A stretch of DNA of 64,000 nt from Cercis canadensis (lineage: Eukaryota > Streptophyta > Magnoliopsida > Fabales > Fabaceae). Shown here one piece after another: positions 45,426-55,003 of the stretch. A program made the translations under genes and the position numbers. Where the stretch lies: assembly GCA_003255065.1 (NCBI GenBank), contig QAOA01008066.1, positions 63,099 to 127,098 of the forward strand. Reading direction: 5' to 3'. How positions within the stretch are numbered: position 1 is the first letter of the stretch; each line of letters begins with the position of its first letter. Below the pieces are notes generated by a model. That model made no database searches. It saw only the letters and a list, made by a program, of their open reading frames with translations, and had not been told where the DNA came from.

Positions 45426-45654
45426 AATATTTGATGGCATATATATTTACGTGAATCTAAAAATAATTCAATGACAATCAAATTATCAAAGAGCTGTTAA
45501 ACCATAATAATAATAAGTATTAAAATAATTTAATAAAAAAAATTAAAACGCAAACCTAATACTCTTTTATTTATACGAATTTAGAAATAATTTAATAGTG
45601 GTTAAATTACAAAAATAAAAAACTCTTAAAAATTATTAAATCAATTTAGTAATG

Positions 45655-46440
45655 GGATAAAACTTAAGTAAAATTTTATAGGTGCTAGTGGTATTGTTCC
45701 CTTATTAAAATATAACATGTGTATTATTTTTTACATATCAACGTCATCTTAATTCACCTCTTATGTAACGGCCTTACTTGCCGTCTCCCTTTCTTCTTCC
45801 CCTTCTCTTCCTCTTGTTTATCCTACTGCTTCTACTTTGATAAAAATGTCAACACAAGATTCAAGATTAATCAGATTGAGAGATGATAAACTCAAAGACA
45901 GACTCGTATGTAACAAGCTTGGACGCTTCATCTCCTGCTATATCTTCTCAACACCCCGTTTACTACGTTTAGAGCCCTTCCAGAGACTCTCACGATGGTG
46001 AGAAGACTGCGATATCGTTCCACTCCACGCTGGTCCTCAGCCCCAAGGGATCTCCTCCTCATTCTCACTCTCACTCCTCCCTTAGCCACCACTCTCATGA
46101 ATCTTCCTCCACCAGATTCTCTGGATCTCTTAAACCCGGATCCCAGAAGATCTCCTCCAACGATGCCGCTCGGTGGCGGCCACCACAAGGGTCAGAAGTC
46201 ATGGAAGGGATGTGATGTTATTGAAGAAGAAGGCCTTCTTGAATCTGAATAGTGAAGCAAGAGCCTTCCTCGTTGCTGTTATTTCCTCGATTTTGTTCTT
46301 AGGGAAGAAAAAATGGCAAGTAACGCGGTTACATAAAAGGTGAATTGAGGTGGTGCTGATGAATAAAAAATAATACACATGTTATGTTTTAATAGAGAAT
46401 AACACCACAAACACTTATGAAATTTTATCTAAATTTTGTC
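45655..46440. mobile_element. Pack-MULE (786 bp) carrying a LEA_2 gene fragment
   Basis: Inverted ends of about 125 bp: left GATAAAACTTAAGTAAAATT... to CCTTACTTGCC (45656-45783), right GGCAAGTAACG...to AAATTTTGTC (46315-46440), sharing ATAACATGTGTATTATTTTT. They are flanked by TTTAGTAATG at 45645-45654 and 46441-46450, a perfect 10-bp (or 9-bp) target duplication as made by MULEs. The interior is a single host gene fragment with no transposase. The element ends about 150 bp upstream of the Kunitz gene TATA box, so it forms part of that promoter's upstream region. Confidence 0.88.
45895..46320 (+). pseudogene. Captured LEA_2 (late embryogenesis abundant, hydroxyproline-rich glycoprotein-like) gene fragment
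   Basis: Reads KTDSYVTSLDASSPAISSQH, PVYYV, stop, SPSRDSHDGEKTAISFHST, GSPPHSHSHSSL and SSTRFSGSLKPGSQKISSND. This is the conserved N-terminal region of a plant LEA_2 membrane-protein family (VYYVQSPSRDSHDGEK is its signature). A TAG at 45970-45972 replaces the Gln of YVQSP. After a frameshift near 46170 the downstream KGQKSWKGCDVIEEEGLLES is still readable, and then SEARAFLVAVISSILFLGKK marks the start of the transmembrane helix. The C-terminal LEA_2 domain was not captured. Confidence 0.85.
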
Positions 46441-46536
46441 TTTAGTAATGTGGGATCAGTGCCCCTTGGTCCCATAGTCTGATCCGCTATAAATCCGTGG
46501 CTTTACATCCACATATGCATTATGCTAGCGGCAAAA

Positions 46537-46564
46537 TGCATGGTTATTATAATTTCTCATGCAT
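46537..46564 (+). promoter_or_regulatory. RY-type motifs upstream of the Kunitz gene
   Basis: TGCATG (46537-46542) and CATGCAT (46558-46564) are RY elements, bound by B3 factors such as FUS3/ABI3 in seed-expressed genes. They sit 25-50 bp upstream of the TATA box. They suggest, but do not prove, seed expression. Confidence 0.4.
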
Positions 46565-46587
46565 CGGTTAATCCATGAAAATATGCC

Positions 46588-46595
46588 TATAAATA
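46588..46595 (+). promoter_or_regulatory. TATA box of the Kunitz inhibitor gene
   Basis: TATAAATA lies 76 bp before the start codon, giving a predicted transcription start near 46620 and a leader of about 50 bp. Confidence 0.7.
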
Positions 46596-46670
46596 GAGCC
46601 TTCCCTTGTAGCACTTATTCATAACCAAAAACACATCCTTTCCTTTCAGCTTCTTAGTGCTTATAAGACA

Positions 46671-47249
46671 ATGAAGAGTCCAATGCTGCTCAATGTTACC
46701 TTCTTTGTTTTTGCCTTGTTGGCCACAACACTACCTTCAGCTAGTGCTCACAATGTGTTAGACGTAGATGGCAACCCAATGAGAAGTGGTCGGGCCTACT
46801 ATATCTTGCCGGCGGAGACCGGAAGTGGTGGTGGGACCACCCTTGGCAAAACCGGAAATGATACATGCTCACTTAACGTCGTACAAGCCTCCAGTGACAA
46901 CTCTACCGGTTTGCCGGTAGAAATCACTGATTTGATTGGTGATTATTATATCCAGGAAATTTATGCGACTAGGATGGAGTTTGTAGGCAATGACATACCC
47001 TCGTGTGTCCCATCTCCTGCCTCGTGGGTGCAAGTTGGTCAATATGTGAAAGTAGCACAAAGTTATTCACAATATTTTAGTATTAGAGATTGGGATTCAA
47101 AAAAATACACCTACTATCTACAGAAAGATGGGACAAATGTTACAAGCATCAACAAGACTCTGGTTGTGAGCGATAATGGAAGTTCATTGTTAGTGAAGTT
47201 CAAGAGGGATTACTCAAACTCTAGATCTGACACATGGAGCATTGTTTGA
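46671..47249 (+). CDS. Kunitz-type (soybean trypsin inhibitor family) protease inhibitor, secreted
   Basis: 192 residues, intronless as usual in this family. Residues 1-26 are a signal peptide (hydrophobic TFFVFALLATT, cleavage likely after SASA). The mature protein opens with the family signature VLDVDGNPMRSGRAYYILPA (29-48), then GGGTTLGKTGNDTCSLNVVQ and GLPVEI. It should fold as a beta-trefoil that blocks a protease, in the secretory pathway or vacuole. Only two cysteines remain (C66 and C112), so the first disulfide can form but the usual second one, near the C-terminus, is absent. N-glycosylation sequons occur at N63, N77, N156, N161 and N169. A TATA box, start codon, stop and poly(A) signals are all in place. 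The reactive-site residue cannot be assigned with confidence. It is the only apparently intact host gene in the window. Confidence 0.93.
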   Translation: MKSPMLLNVTFFVFALLATTLPSASAHNVLDVDGNPMRSGRAYYILPAETGSGGGTTLGKTGNDTCSLNVVQASSDNSTGLPVEITDLIGDYYIQEIYATRMEFVGNDIPSCVPSPASWVQVGQYVKVAQSYSQYFSIRDWDSKKYTYYLQKDGTNVTSINKTLVVSDNGSSLLVKFKRDYSNSRSDTWSIV

Positions 47250-47460
47250 TCATGTCTCATGTCTGAGCTAAAATATGTAATAGTTAAGAAGGCTGAGGTT
47301 GCCCTAGCTAGCCTTGTAGAATAATAATCCTCACTTTGCTTGGGGTGGGATAATCCTCAATTACGATGAGGAAAGTTTGTTGTGTGTTTGTTGTATGGGG
47401 AAAGCCAGTTCCTGAACAAGTTTCTTCGCAATAAATAAATGTGTGGGATCTCTACTTATT
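47250..47460 (+). promoter_or_regulatory. 3' UTR of the Kunitz gene with polyadenylation signal
   Basis: AATAAATAAATG at 47430-47441 is a plausible near-upstream poly(A) element. The stretch from TGAGCTAAAATATGTAATAG (about 47262) onward recurs at about 49251, 50755 and 53895, and truncated at 52670, without the coding region. Confidence 0.65.
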
Positions 47461-47577
47461 AGAGACCCTTAAATAATGCCAAATTTAAAATATATCATAT
47501 TTGTGGACACTAAAACACTTAAATTTCTGGTATGTAAATTAATTAAATTAAGTTTATTATAATATAATCATCCAAGT

Positions 47578-47642
47578 CAAAAGAGATTGATTTAGCTCAT
47601 AAAGATTGANCAAAAGAGATTGATTTAGCTTATAAAGATTGA
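47578..47642. repeat. Short duplication across the N at 47610
   Basis: CAAAAGAGATTGATTTAGC...AAAGATTGA occurs on both sides of the N (47578-47609 and 47611-47642), a 32-bp overlap left unmerged. Confidence 0.8.
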
Positions 47643-47986
47643 AGCATGTGATTTGTAAGGCCTAGATTTATTTTTCATTGGTAGCAATACATCTTTTTTG
47701 CCAACAGTGAGTCCCTCCTTAGACGACATTTCTCTATGTGCCTTGCCACCAGCATACTGCAAAAAGGATATTAGTTTTTATTTTAAAAATAGTTATGCCT
47801 CTTTGTTTACATTTTTATGACAAATTCTAATGATATAGTTATGAAAGATCTAGTCTTTATAAAACATGGGAAAATCAAATCTATTGTCACAATTTATCTG
47901 CAATTCCATACTCAAGATTCATAAGTCTACCTTTCTTATAGTCAAAGTGATTTGCATATCTCTTCGTTGCATTTTAAAAACTCTAA

Positions 47987-49207
47987 GGGTATGTTTGGAT
48001 GGGGTATTTATAGAGTGTAATGTATTTGTAGAATGTATTTAAAATACAAATTTTGAATTACACTGTTTGTATAATTTTTTAATGTATTTTTAAAATTCTA
48101 GGGTATTTTTATAGTGTATTTCAAATTCACTTAAAATGGTGTGTATTTGAAATTCCTTTTCTTTTTCTACTGAGCCCCTGATACCCCTACCCCTCCCTTG
48201 ACCCACCAAAACTCCTTGCTCATGGCACCGTGTGCTTGTGCGCAGCCATCAGCCAGCATCACCGCCACCACTTGCCAGCACCGCCGCCACCAACACCTCC
48301 CTCGAGCCTTCTCTTTTGTGCCAAAACCCTTCAACTTCACATTCACCTCTGCTAAAACCCCAAAAACAGGGCACCCAATTTCTTTAACCGCAAAAGCCAT
48401 TGAAGTTCAACCATGAGTGAGCTTGAAGTTTCTCGCTCAGAGAAGAAAAAGAAGAAGCACAGCAACAAAGACGATGCACTGGACACACCCAAAGCTCTTG
48501 ACAATGGTGATTCCGAACCGAACCAGAAAGGTATCAATTTCATGATCAAGCCACAAAACATCACTCCAAACTAGATAAAATGATTACTGGCATTACTGCT
48601 GCATTTGAGCCAGATGTAGTGAAGAAGGAGACTGTTGTAGAATAGAATGAAAAGACTAGGAATGAGGAAGATGGGGAGGAGTGTAAAAGAAAAAATGTTG
48701 AAAGGGAAGAAAAGGTTAAAGCTAAGAAGGTAAAGATGCAGAGGAAGAATACAAATGAGAGTAGAGTATTACTGGTTTTTTTTTTTTCGATTCTTTTACA
48801 GTTTCCATCTGTAGTGAGTATGTTATTTTTTCTGCTACATTTTGATTTTTTCTCTAATTTTTTTTCCTTTTCTTTTTTCCAATTTTGCTTCCACAGTCCA
48901 TGGTATGGTTAATTTGTACCTTAAGTTGTCTATTGTTTACAACTTTGAAAATTTAAATGAGAATTCATAAATTGTGGTTATACTGGTTGATGAATATCTG
49001 TAGCATTGTTGAGTTGAGAAAGCTCTAAACTACTTCATTGATGTCCTTCGGGTGGGTCTTTATGGTTGCCTACAAAAATCCTTTTGGCATCAATAGAGTG
49101 TATCCAAACAAAGTATTTTATAAATACATGTATTTGAAATGCTGCATTTCAATTACATGTATTTGAAATACAAAATAATTTGTCAAATACCTGATCCAAA
49201 CACAACC
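47987..49207. mobile_element. PIF/Harbinger-like element with gene-like cargo
   Basis: Starts GGGTATGTTTGGATGGGGTA and ends ATCCAAACACAACC, the GGGNNTGTTTGG termini of PIF/Harbinger elements, with TAA (47984-47986 and 49208-49210) as the 3-bp target duplication. The paralogous repeat at about 50705-50720 reads AAAACTATAAATAAATCCC without the element, confirming the insertion. About 1.2 kb, no transposase. Subterminal zones repeat GTATTTGAAAT/TGTATTTGAAATAC. The interior holds a GC-richer gene-like block. Confidence 0.8.
48210..48770 (+). pseudogene. Gene-like cargo of the Harbinger-like element
   Basis: Sequence composition differs from the AT-rich surroundings. 48198-48416 encodes a His/Pro/Ser-rich peptide (RAFSFVPKPFNFTFTSAKTP) like a plastid transit leader. 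From 48412 a second frame starts MSELEVSRSEKKKKKHSNKD, then ALDTPKALDNGDSEPNQKG, lysine-rich as at the start of nucleolar proteins or RNA helicases, and continues in broken, lysine/glutamate-rich form to about 48770. I do not recognise a specific parent. It may be one or two captured exons. Confidence 0.4.
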
Positions 49208-49459
49208 TAAATAAATCCCAACAGGACAATGAACCTAGCTACTATGTTCTGAGCTAAAATATGTAATAGTTAAGAAGGCTGAGGTTGCCCTAGCTAGCCC
49301 TGTAGTATAAATATAATGATCCTCACTTTGCTTGGGGTGCAATAATCCTATTTTACGATGAGGAAAGTTCGTCGTGTGTTTGTTGTATGGGGAAAGCCAG
49401 TTCCTGAACAAGTTTCTTTGCAATAAATAATGTGTGGGATCTCTAATTTAGAGACCCTT

Positions 49460-49824
49460 AAATAATGCCAATTTTAAAATATATCATATTTGTGGACACT
49501 AAAATACTTAAATTTCTGGTACGTAAATTAATTAAATTGAGTTTGTTATAATATAATAATCCAAGCCAACGGGGATTGATTTACCTTATAAAAATTAAAG
49601 CATGTGATTTGTAAGGCCTATATTCAATTTACATTGTTAGCNAAATAATGCCAAATTTAAAATATATCATATTTGTGGACACTAAAATACTTAAATTTCT
49701 GGTACGTAAATTAATTAAATTGAGTTTGTTATAATATAATAATCCAAGCCAACGGGGATTGATTTACCTTATAAAAATTAAAGCATGTGATTTGTAAGGC
49801 CTATATTCAATTTACATTGTTAGC
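49460..49824. repeat. Dovetail duplication across the N at 49642 (49460-49641 = 49643-49824)
   Basis: 182 bases on both sides start AAATAATGCCAA and end TTTACATTGTTAGC, and the right copy continues. An assembly overlap is likely. Confidence 0.9.
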
Positions 49825-51747
49825 AGTCTTCATCCTTTTTGCCAACTGTGAGTCCCTCCTTAGACGACATTTCTCTATGTGCCTTGCCGCTAGCATACTG
49901 CAAAAAGGATATTAGTTTTTAGTTTAAAAATACTTAAGCCTCTTTGTTTACATTTTTATGACAAATTCTAATGATATAGTTATAATGAAAGATCTAGTCT
50001 TTATAAAATATGGTAAACCACGAATATCAGATAGGTGTTGTATTTGGCGATTACCATGTCTGAACTGTTAATAGCAAGTTGATTTGTTGCCTACACTGGC
50101 AGTAATTTGCTCAGCCTCTAAACCATTACATTCACTCGTTAGGTGATCTTAAGTCTCAACTAACAGTCTCAACTAACAGCTGCTACTTACTTTTCTCTTC
50201 TGCATTTTTATGTATGTTTCTGAACGTACATAGTACAATGTCATTTAATTATACAAAAAAAAAAAAAAAAGTAGTACAACGTTTTCTTTTTGGTCCTTAT
50301 TTTTGCCTTCACTGACAAATCAACTTCAGATTTTTCCTTCAATCGTTAATCACTGAAAGAGCTGCCTAGTTAATGTGATCCAAATATTTAACGTTGGTGC
50401 TAACTTTAATTTTCCTTCTTAGAACTCATCTCGTTGTCACAAGAGATTACATTTGATCCGTAGTTCAATATAAAATTCTATACTCTATCCCCAAATAGAA
50501 CAATATCACATCATTAAAATAACTAAGATCTTTCACTAAAAATACTGATTTGAAGTGTTTCTTTTCTATACAACTCTTTTACATCCTAAGTAGATGACAA
50601 TCAAATCTATTGTCACAATTTATCTGCAATTTCATTTTCATGATACATAAATCTACCTTTCTTATAATCAAACTGATTTCCATACTATCTCCTCGTTGCA
50701 TTATAAAAACTATAAATAAATCCCAACAGGTGTATGAACCTGGCTCCTATGTTCTGAGCTAAAATATGTAATAGTTAAGAAGGCTGAGGTTGCTCCAGCT
50801 AGTCTTGTAGAATAATGATCCTTACTCTGCTTGGGGTGTGATAATCCTCAATTACGATGAGGAATGTTTGTTGTGTGTTTATTGTATTGGGAAAGTCAGT
50901 TCCTGAACAAGTTTCCTTCTAATAAATAAATGTGGTAGGATCTCTAATTATATAAGACCCTTAAATAATGCTAAATTTAAAATATAGCATATTTATTGAC
51001 AATAAATCACTTAAATTTCTGGTACATAAATTAATTAAATTGAGTTTATTATAACATAATCATCCAAACCAGCAAGGAGTGATTTACCTTGTAAAGATCA
51101 AAGTACATAATTTGTAAGGCGTAGATTCAGTTTTAACCCGTAGCAATCTGCACCCTTTTTGCCAACAGTAAGTCCCTCCTTAGATGACATTTCTCTATGT
51201 GCCTTACCGCTAGCTTACTCAGAAAAGGATATTAGTTTTTAGTTTAAAAATATTTATGCCTCTTTGTTTACAATTTTTATGACAAATTCTAATGATATAG
51301 TTATGAAAGATCTAGTCTTTATAAAACATGGTAAACCATGAACAATCAGATAGTTGTTGTATTTGGCGATTATCATGTCTGAACTGTTAATAGCAAGTTG
51401 ATTTGTTGCCTACACTGGTAGTAATTTGCTCAGCCTCTACCATTACATTCACTCGTTAGGTGATCTTAAGTCTCAACTAACAGCTGCTACTTATTTTTCT
51501 CTTCTGCATATTACTTTTGTATGTTTCTCAACTTTCGTAGTACAATGTCACTTATCACAAAAAAAAAAGTTATTATAATGTCATTTTCTTTTTGCCTTTC
51601 ATGGACAAATCACTGAAAGTGCTGCCAAGTTAATGTGGTCCAAATATTTAATGTTGGAGCTAGTTTTCATTTTCCTTCAAAGGCCCCATCTCATTGTCAC
51701 AGGAGATTATATTTGATCCATCATTAATCACTGCAGTTTTTTTTTTT

Positions 51748-52232
51748 TAATTGTTGTTATTAACTGCGAAAGCACCTACAATAATATGATTGCAGTGGTC
51801 TTCTTCACCACAATTTTCCACAATTGTAATCGCCTTTCAGCACATTTTTGTAAAATTTTGGCAACNCGAATTATATTCATTGCCAATTTAGTCCTCGAAT
51901 TATGGTTCCGTACGACAAATTAGTCCTCAATTCGAGGACTAATTTGTAAGCGAAAACAATAATTCGAGGACTAAATTGTCAGTGAATATAATTCGATGAC
52001 TAATTTGTCAGCGAAAACAATAATTCGAGGACTAATTTGTCACCGAACATTTTTGGGGGACTAACTTGTCCATCGTTGAATTTTTCAGGGACCAAAAAGG
52101 GGTTTTACTCTTTTTTTAATTGTTGTTATTAACTGCGAAAGCACCTACAATAATATGATTGCAGTGGTCTTCTTCACCACAATTTTCCACAATTGTAATC
52201 GCCTTTCAGCACATTTTTGTAAAATTTTGGCA
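51748..52232. repeat. Repeat around the N at 51866, with a MITE on one side only
   Basis: TTAATTGTTGTTATTAACTGCG...TTTTGGCAAC occurs before the N (to 51865) and again at about 52111-52232. Between lies 51867-52105, a MITE end. The simplest reading is two haplotype contigs overlapping, of which only the right one carries the MITE. Confidence 0.75.
51867..52105. mobile_element. MULE-type MITE (partial), related to the 10-kb MULE termini
   Basis: Ends AGGGACCAAAAAGGGGTTTTACTC, the inverted form of GAGTAAAACCCC, very close to the GAGTAAAACTCCTTTTTGGTCC end of the MULE at 22272. Inside, GAATTATATTCA...GTCCTCGAATTAT and AATTCGAGGACTAA...TGAATATAATTCG form a large hairpin, and AATTCGAGGACTAA recurs three times. 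Its left end is lost at the N. Confidence 0.65.
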
Positions 52233-55003
52233 ACACAACGGCAACCGTGAAACAATGGCGGTTTTTTTGGTACAGCTAATGATGCATTTTACTTTTAATT
52301 CTAGTTAACGTTTTCAGTCCCCTTTCACTAACAAATAACAATTAAGAAAGCGTACTGCAAAAAACAAAAAAAAAAAATAGTAGTTTTTAGTTCAAAAGTA
52401 CTTATGCCTTTTTGTTTACATTTTATGACACATCCTAATGATATAGTCATGAAGATTTAGTCTTTCTACACAATGGGAAACTATGAACCGACTATGTCTA
52501 TTCATTATCTGCAACTTGGCTTCTTAATTAATAGCGAAAGGTTACTATCAGAATTGGTTATTGAGCTGCATGCCTCTAGCTATAATTAATGTGGTAGTTG
52601 ATTTGCTTCACACATGTGTAAAATGCGTCTTTTTATCTTTGACGTACAACACAACAAGTGGTCTTTTAATCTTTTACGATGAGGAAAGTTCGTTGTGTGT
52701 TTGTTGTATGGGGAAAGCCAGTTCCTGAACAAGTTTCTTTGCAATAAATAATGTGTGGGATCTCTAATTTAGAGACCCTTAAATAATGCCAATTTTAAAA
52801 TAGATCATATTTGTGGACACTAAAATACTTAAATTTCTGGTACGTAAATTAATTAAATTGAGTTTATTATAATATAATCATCCAAGCCAACAGGGATTGA
52901 TTTACCTTATAAAAATTAAAGCATGTGATTTGTAGGGCCTATATTCAATTTACATTGTTAGCAGTCTTCATCCTTTTTGCCAACTGTGAGTCCCTCCTTA
53001 GATGACACTTCTCTATGTGCCTTGCCGCTAGCATACTGCAAAAAGGATATTAGTTTTTAGTTTAAAAATACTTAAGCCTCTTTGTTTACATTTTTATGAC
53101 AAATTCTAATGATATAGTTATAATGAAAGATCTAGTCTTTATAAAATATGGTAAACCACGAATATCAGATAGGTGTTGTATTTGGCGATTACCATGTCTG
53201 AACTGTTAATAGCAAGTTGATTTGTTGCCTACACTGGCAGTAATTTGCTCAGCCTCTAAACCATTACATTCACTCGTTAGGTGATCTTAAGTCTCAACTA
53301 ACAGTCTCAACTAACAGCTGCTACTTACTTTTCTCTTCTGCATTTTTATGTATGTTTCTGAACGTACATAGTACAATGTCATTTAATTATACAAAAAAAA
53401 AAAAAAAAGTAGTGCAACGTTTTCTTTTTGGTCCTTATTTTTGCCTTCACTGACAAATCAACTTCAGATTTTTCCTTCAATCGTTAATCACTGAAAGAGC
53501 TGCCTAGTTAATGTGATCCAAATATTTAACGTTGGTGCTAACTTTAATTTTCCTTCTTAGAACTCATCTCGTTGTCACAAGAGATTACATTTGATCCGTA
53601 GTTCAATATAAAATTCTATACTCTATCACCAAATAGAACAATATCACATCATTAAAATAACTAAGATCTTTCACTAAAAATACTGATTTGAAGTGTTTCT
53701 TTTCTATACAACTCTTTTACATCCTAAGTAGATGACAATCAAATCTATTGTCACAATTTATCTGCAATTTCATTTTCATGATTCATAAATCTACCTTTCT
53801 TATAATCAAACTGATTTCCATACTATCTCCTCGTTGCATTATAAAAACTATAAATAAATCCCAACAGGTGTATGAACCTGGCTCCTATGTTCTGAGCTAA
53901 AATATGTAATAGTTAAGAAGGCTGAGGTTGCTCCAGCTAGTCTTGTAGAATAATGATCCTTACTCTGCTTGGGGTGTGATAATCCTCAATTACGATGAGG
54001 AATGTTTGTTGTGTGTTTATTGTATTGGGAAAGTCAGTTCCTGAACAAGTTTCCTTCTAATAAATAAATGTGGTAGGATCTCTAATTATATAAGACCCTT
54101 AAATAATGCTAAATTTAAAATATAGCATATTTATAGACAATAAATCACTTAAATTTCTGGTACATAAATTAATTAAATTAAGTTTATTATAACATAATCA
54201 TCCAAACCAGCAAGGAGTGATTTACCTTGTAAAGATCAAAGTACATAATTTGTAAGGCGTAGATTCAATTTTAACCCGTAGCAATCTGCACCCTTTTTGC
54301 CAACAGTGAGTCCCTCCTTAGACGACATTTCTCTATGTGCCTTACCGCTAGCTTACTCAGAAAAGGATATTAGTTTTTAGTTTAAAAATATTTATGCCTC
54401 TTTGTTTACAATTTTTATGACAAATTCTAATGATATAGTTATGAAAGATCTAGTCTTTATAAAACATGGTAAACCATGAACAATCAGATAGTTGTTGTAT
54501 TTGGCGATTATCATGTCTGAACTGTTAATAGCAAGTTGATTTGTTGCCTACACTGGTAGTAATTTGCTCAGCCTCTACCATTACATTCACTCGTTAGGTG
54601 ATCTTAAGTCTCAACTAACAGCTACTACTTACTTTTCTCTTCTGCATGTTTATGTATGTTTCTGAATGTACATAGTACAATGTCATTTAATTATACAAAA
54701 AAAAAAAAAAAAGTAGTACAACGTTTTCTTTTTAGTTCTTATTTTTTCCTTCACAGACAAATCAACTTCAGATTTTTCCTTCATTCATTAATCACTGAAA
54801 GAGCTGCCTAGTTAATGTGATCCAAATATTTAACGTTGGTGCTAACTTTAATTTTCCTTCTTAGAACCCATCTCGTTGTCACAAGAGATTACATTTGATC
54901 CGTAGTTCAATATAAAATTCTATACTCTATCACCAAATAGAACAATATCACATCATTAAAATAACAAGGATCTTTCACTAAAAACAGTGATTTTAAGTGT
55001 TTA

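Larger units (their letters stand above)
47262..55003. repeat. Tandem array of Kunitz 3'-flank units without coding sequence
   Basis: Three landmark blocks recur in order: the 3' UTR (about 47262, 49251, 50755, partial 52670, 53895); a block with GAGTCCCTCCTTAGACGACA (about 47710, 49850, 51172, 52991, 54312); and a block with CTGAACTGTTAATAGCAAG (about 50069, 51381, 53204, 54521). 49356-51500 and 52673-54640 are near-identical, so a unit of about 2 kb was duplicated recently. No copy except the first has an inhibitor ORF. The array ends where a SIRE LTR was inserted at 55004. Confidence 0.82.
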
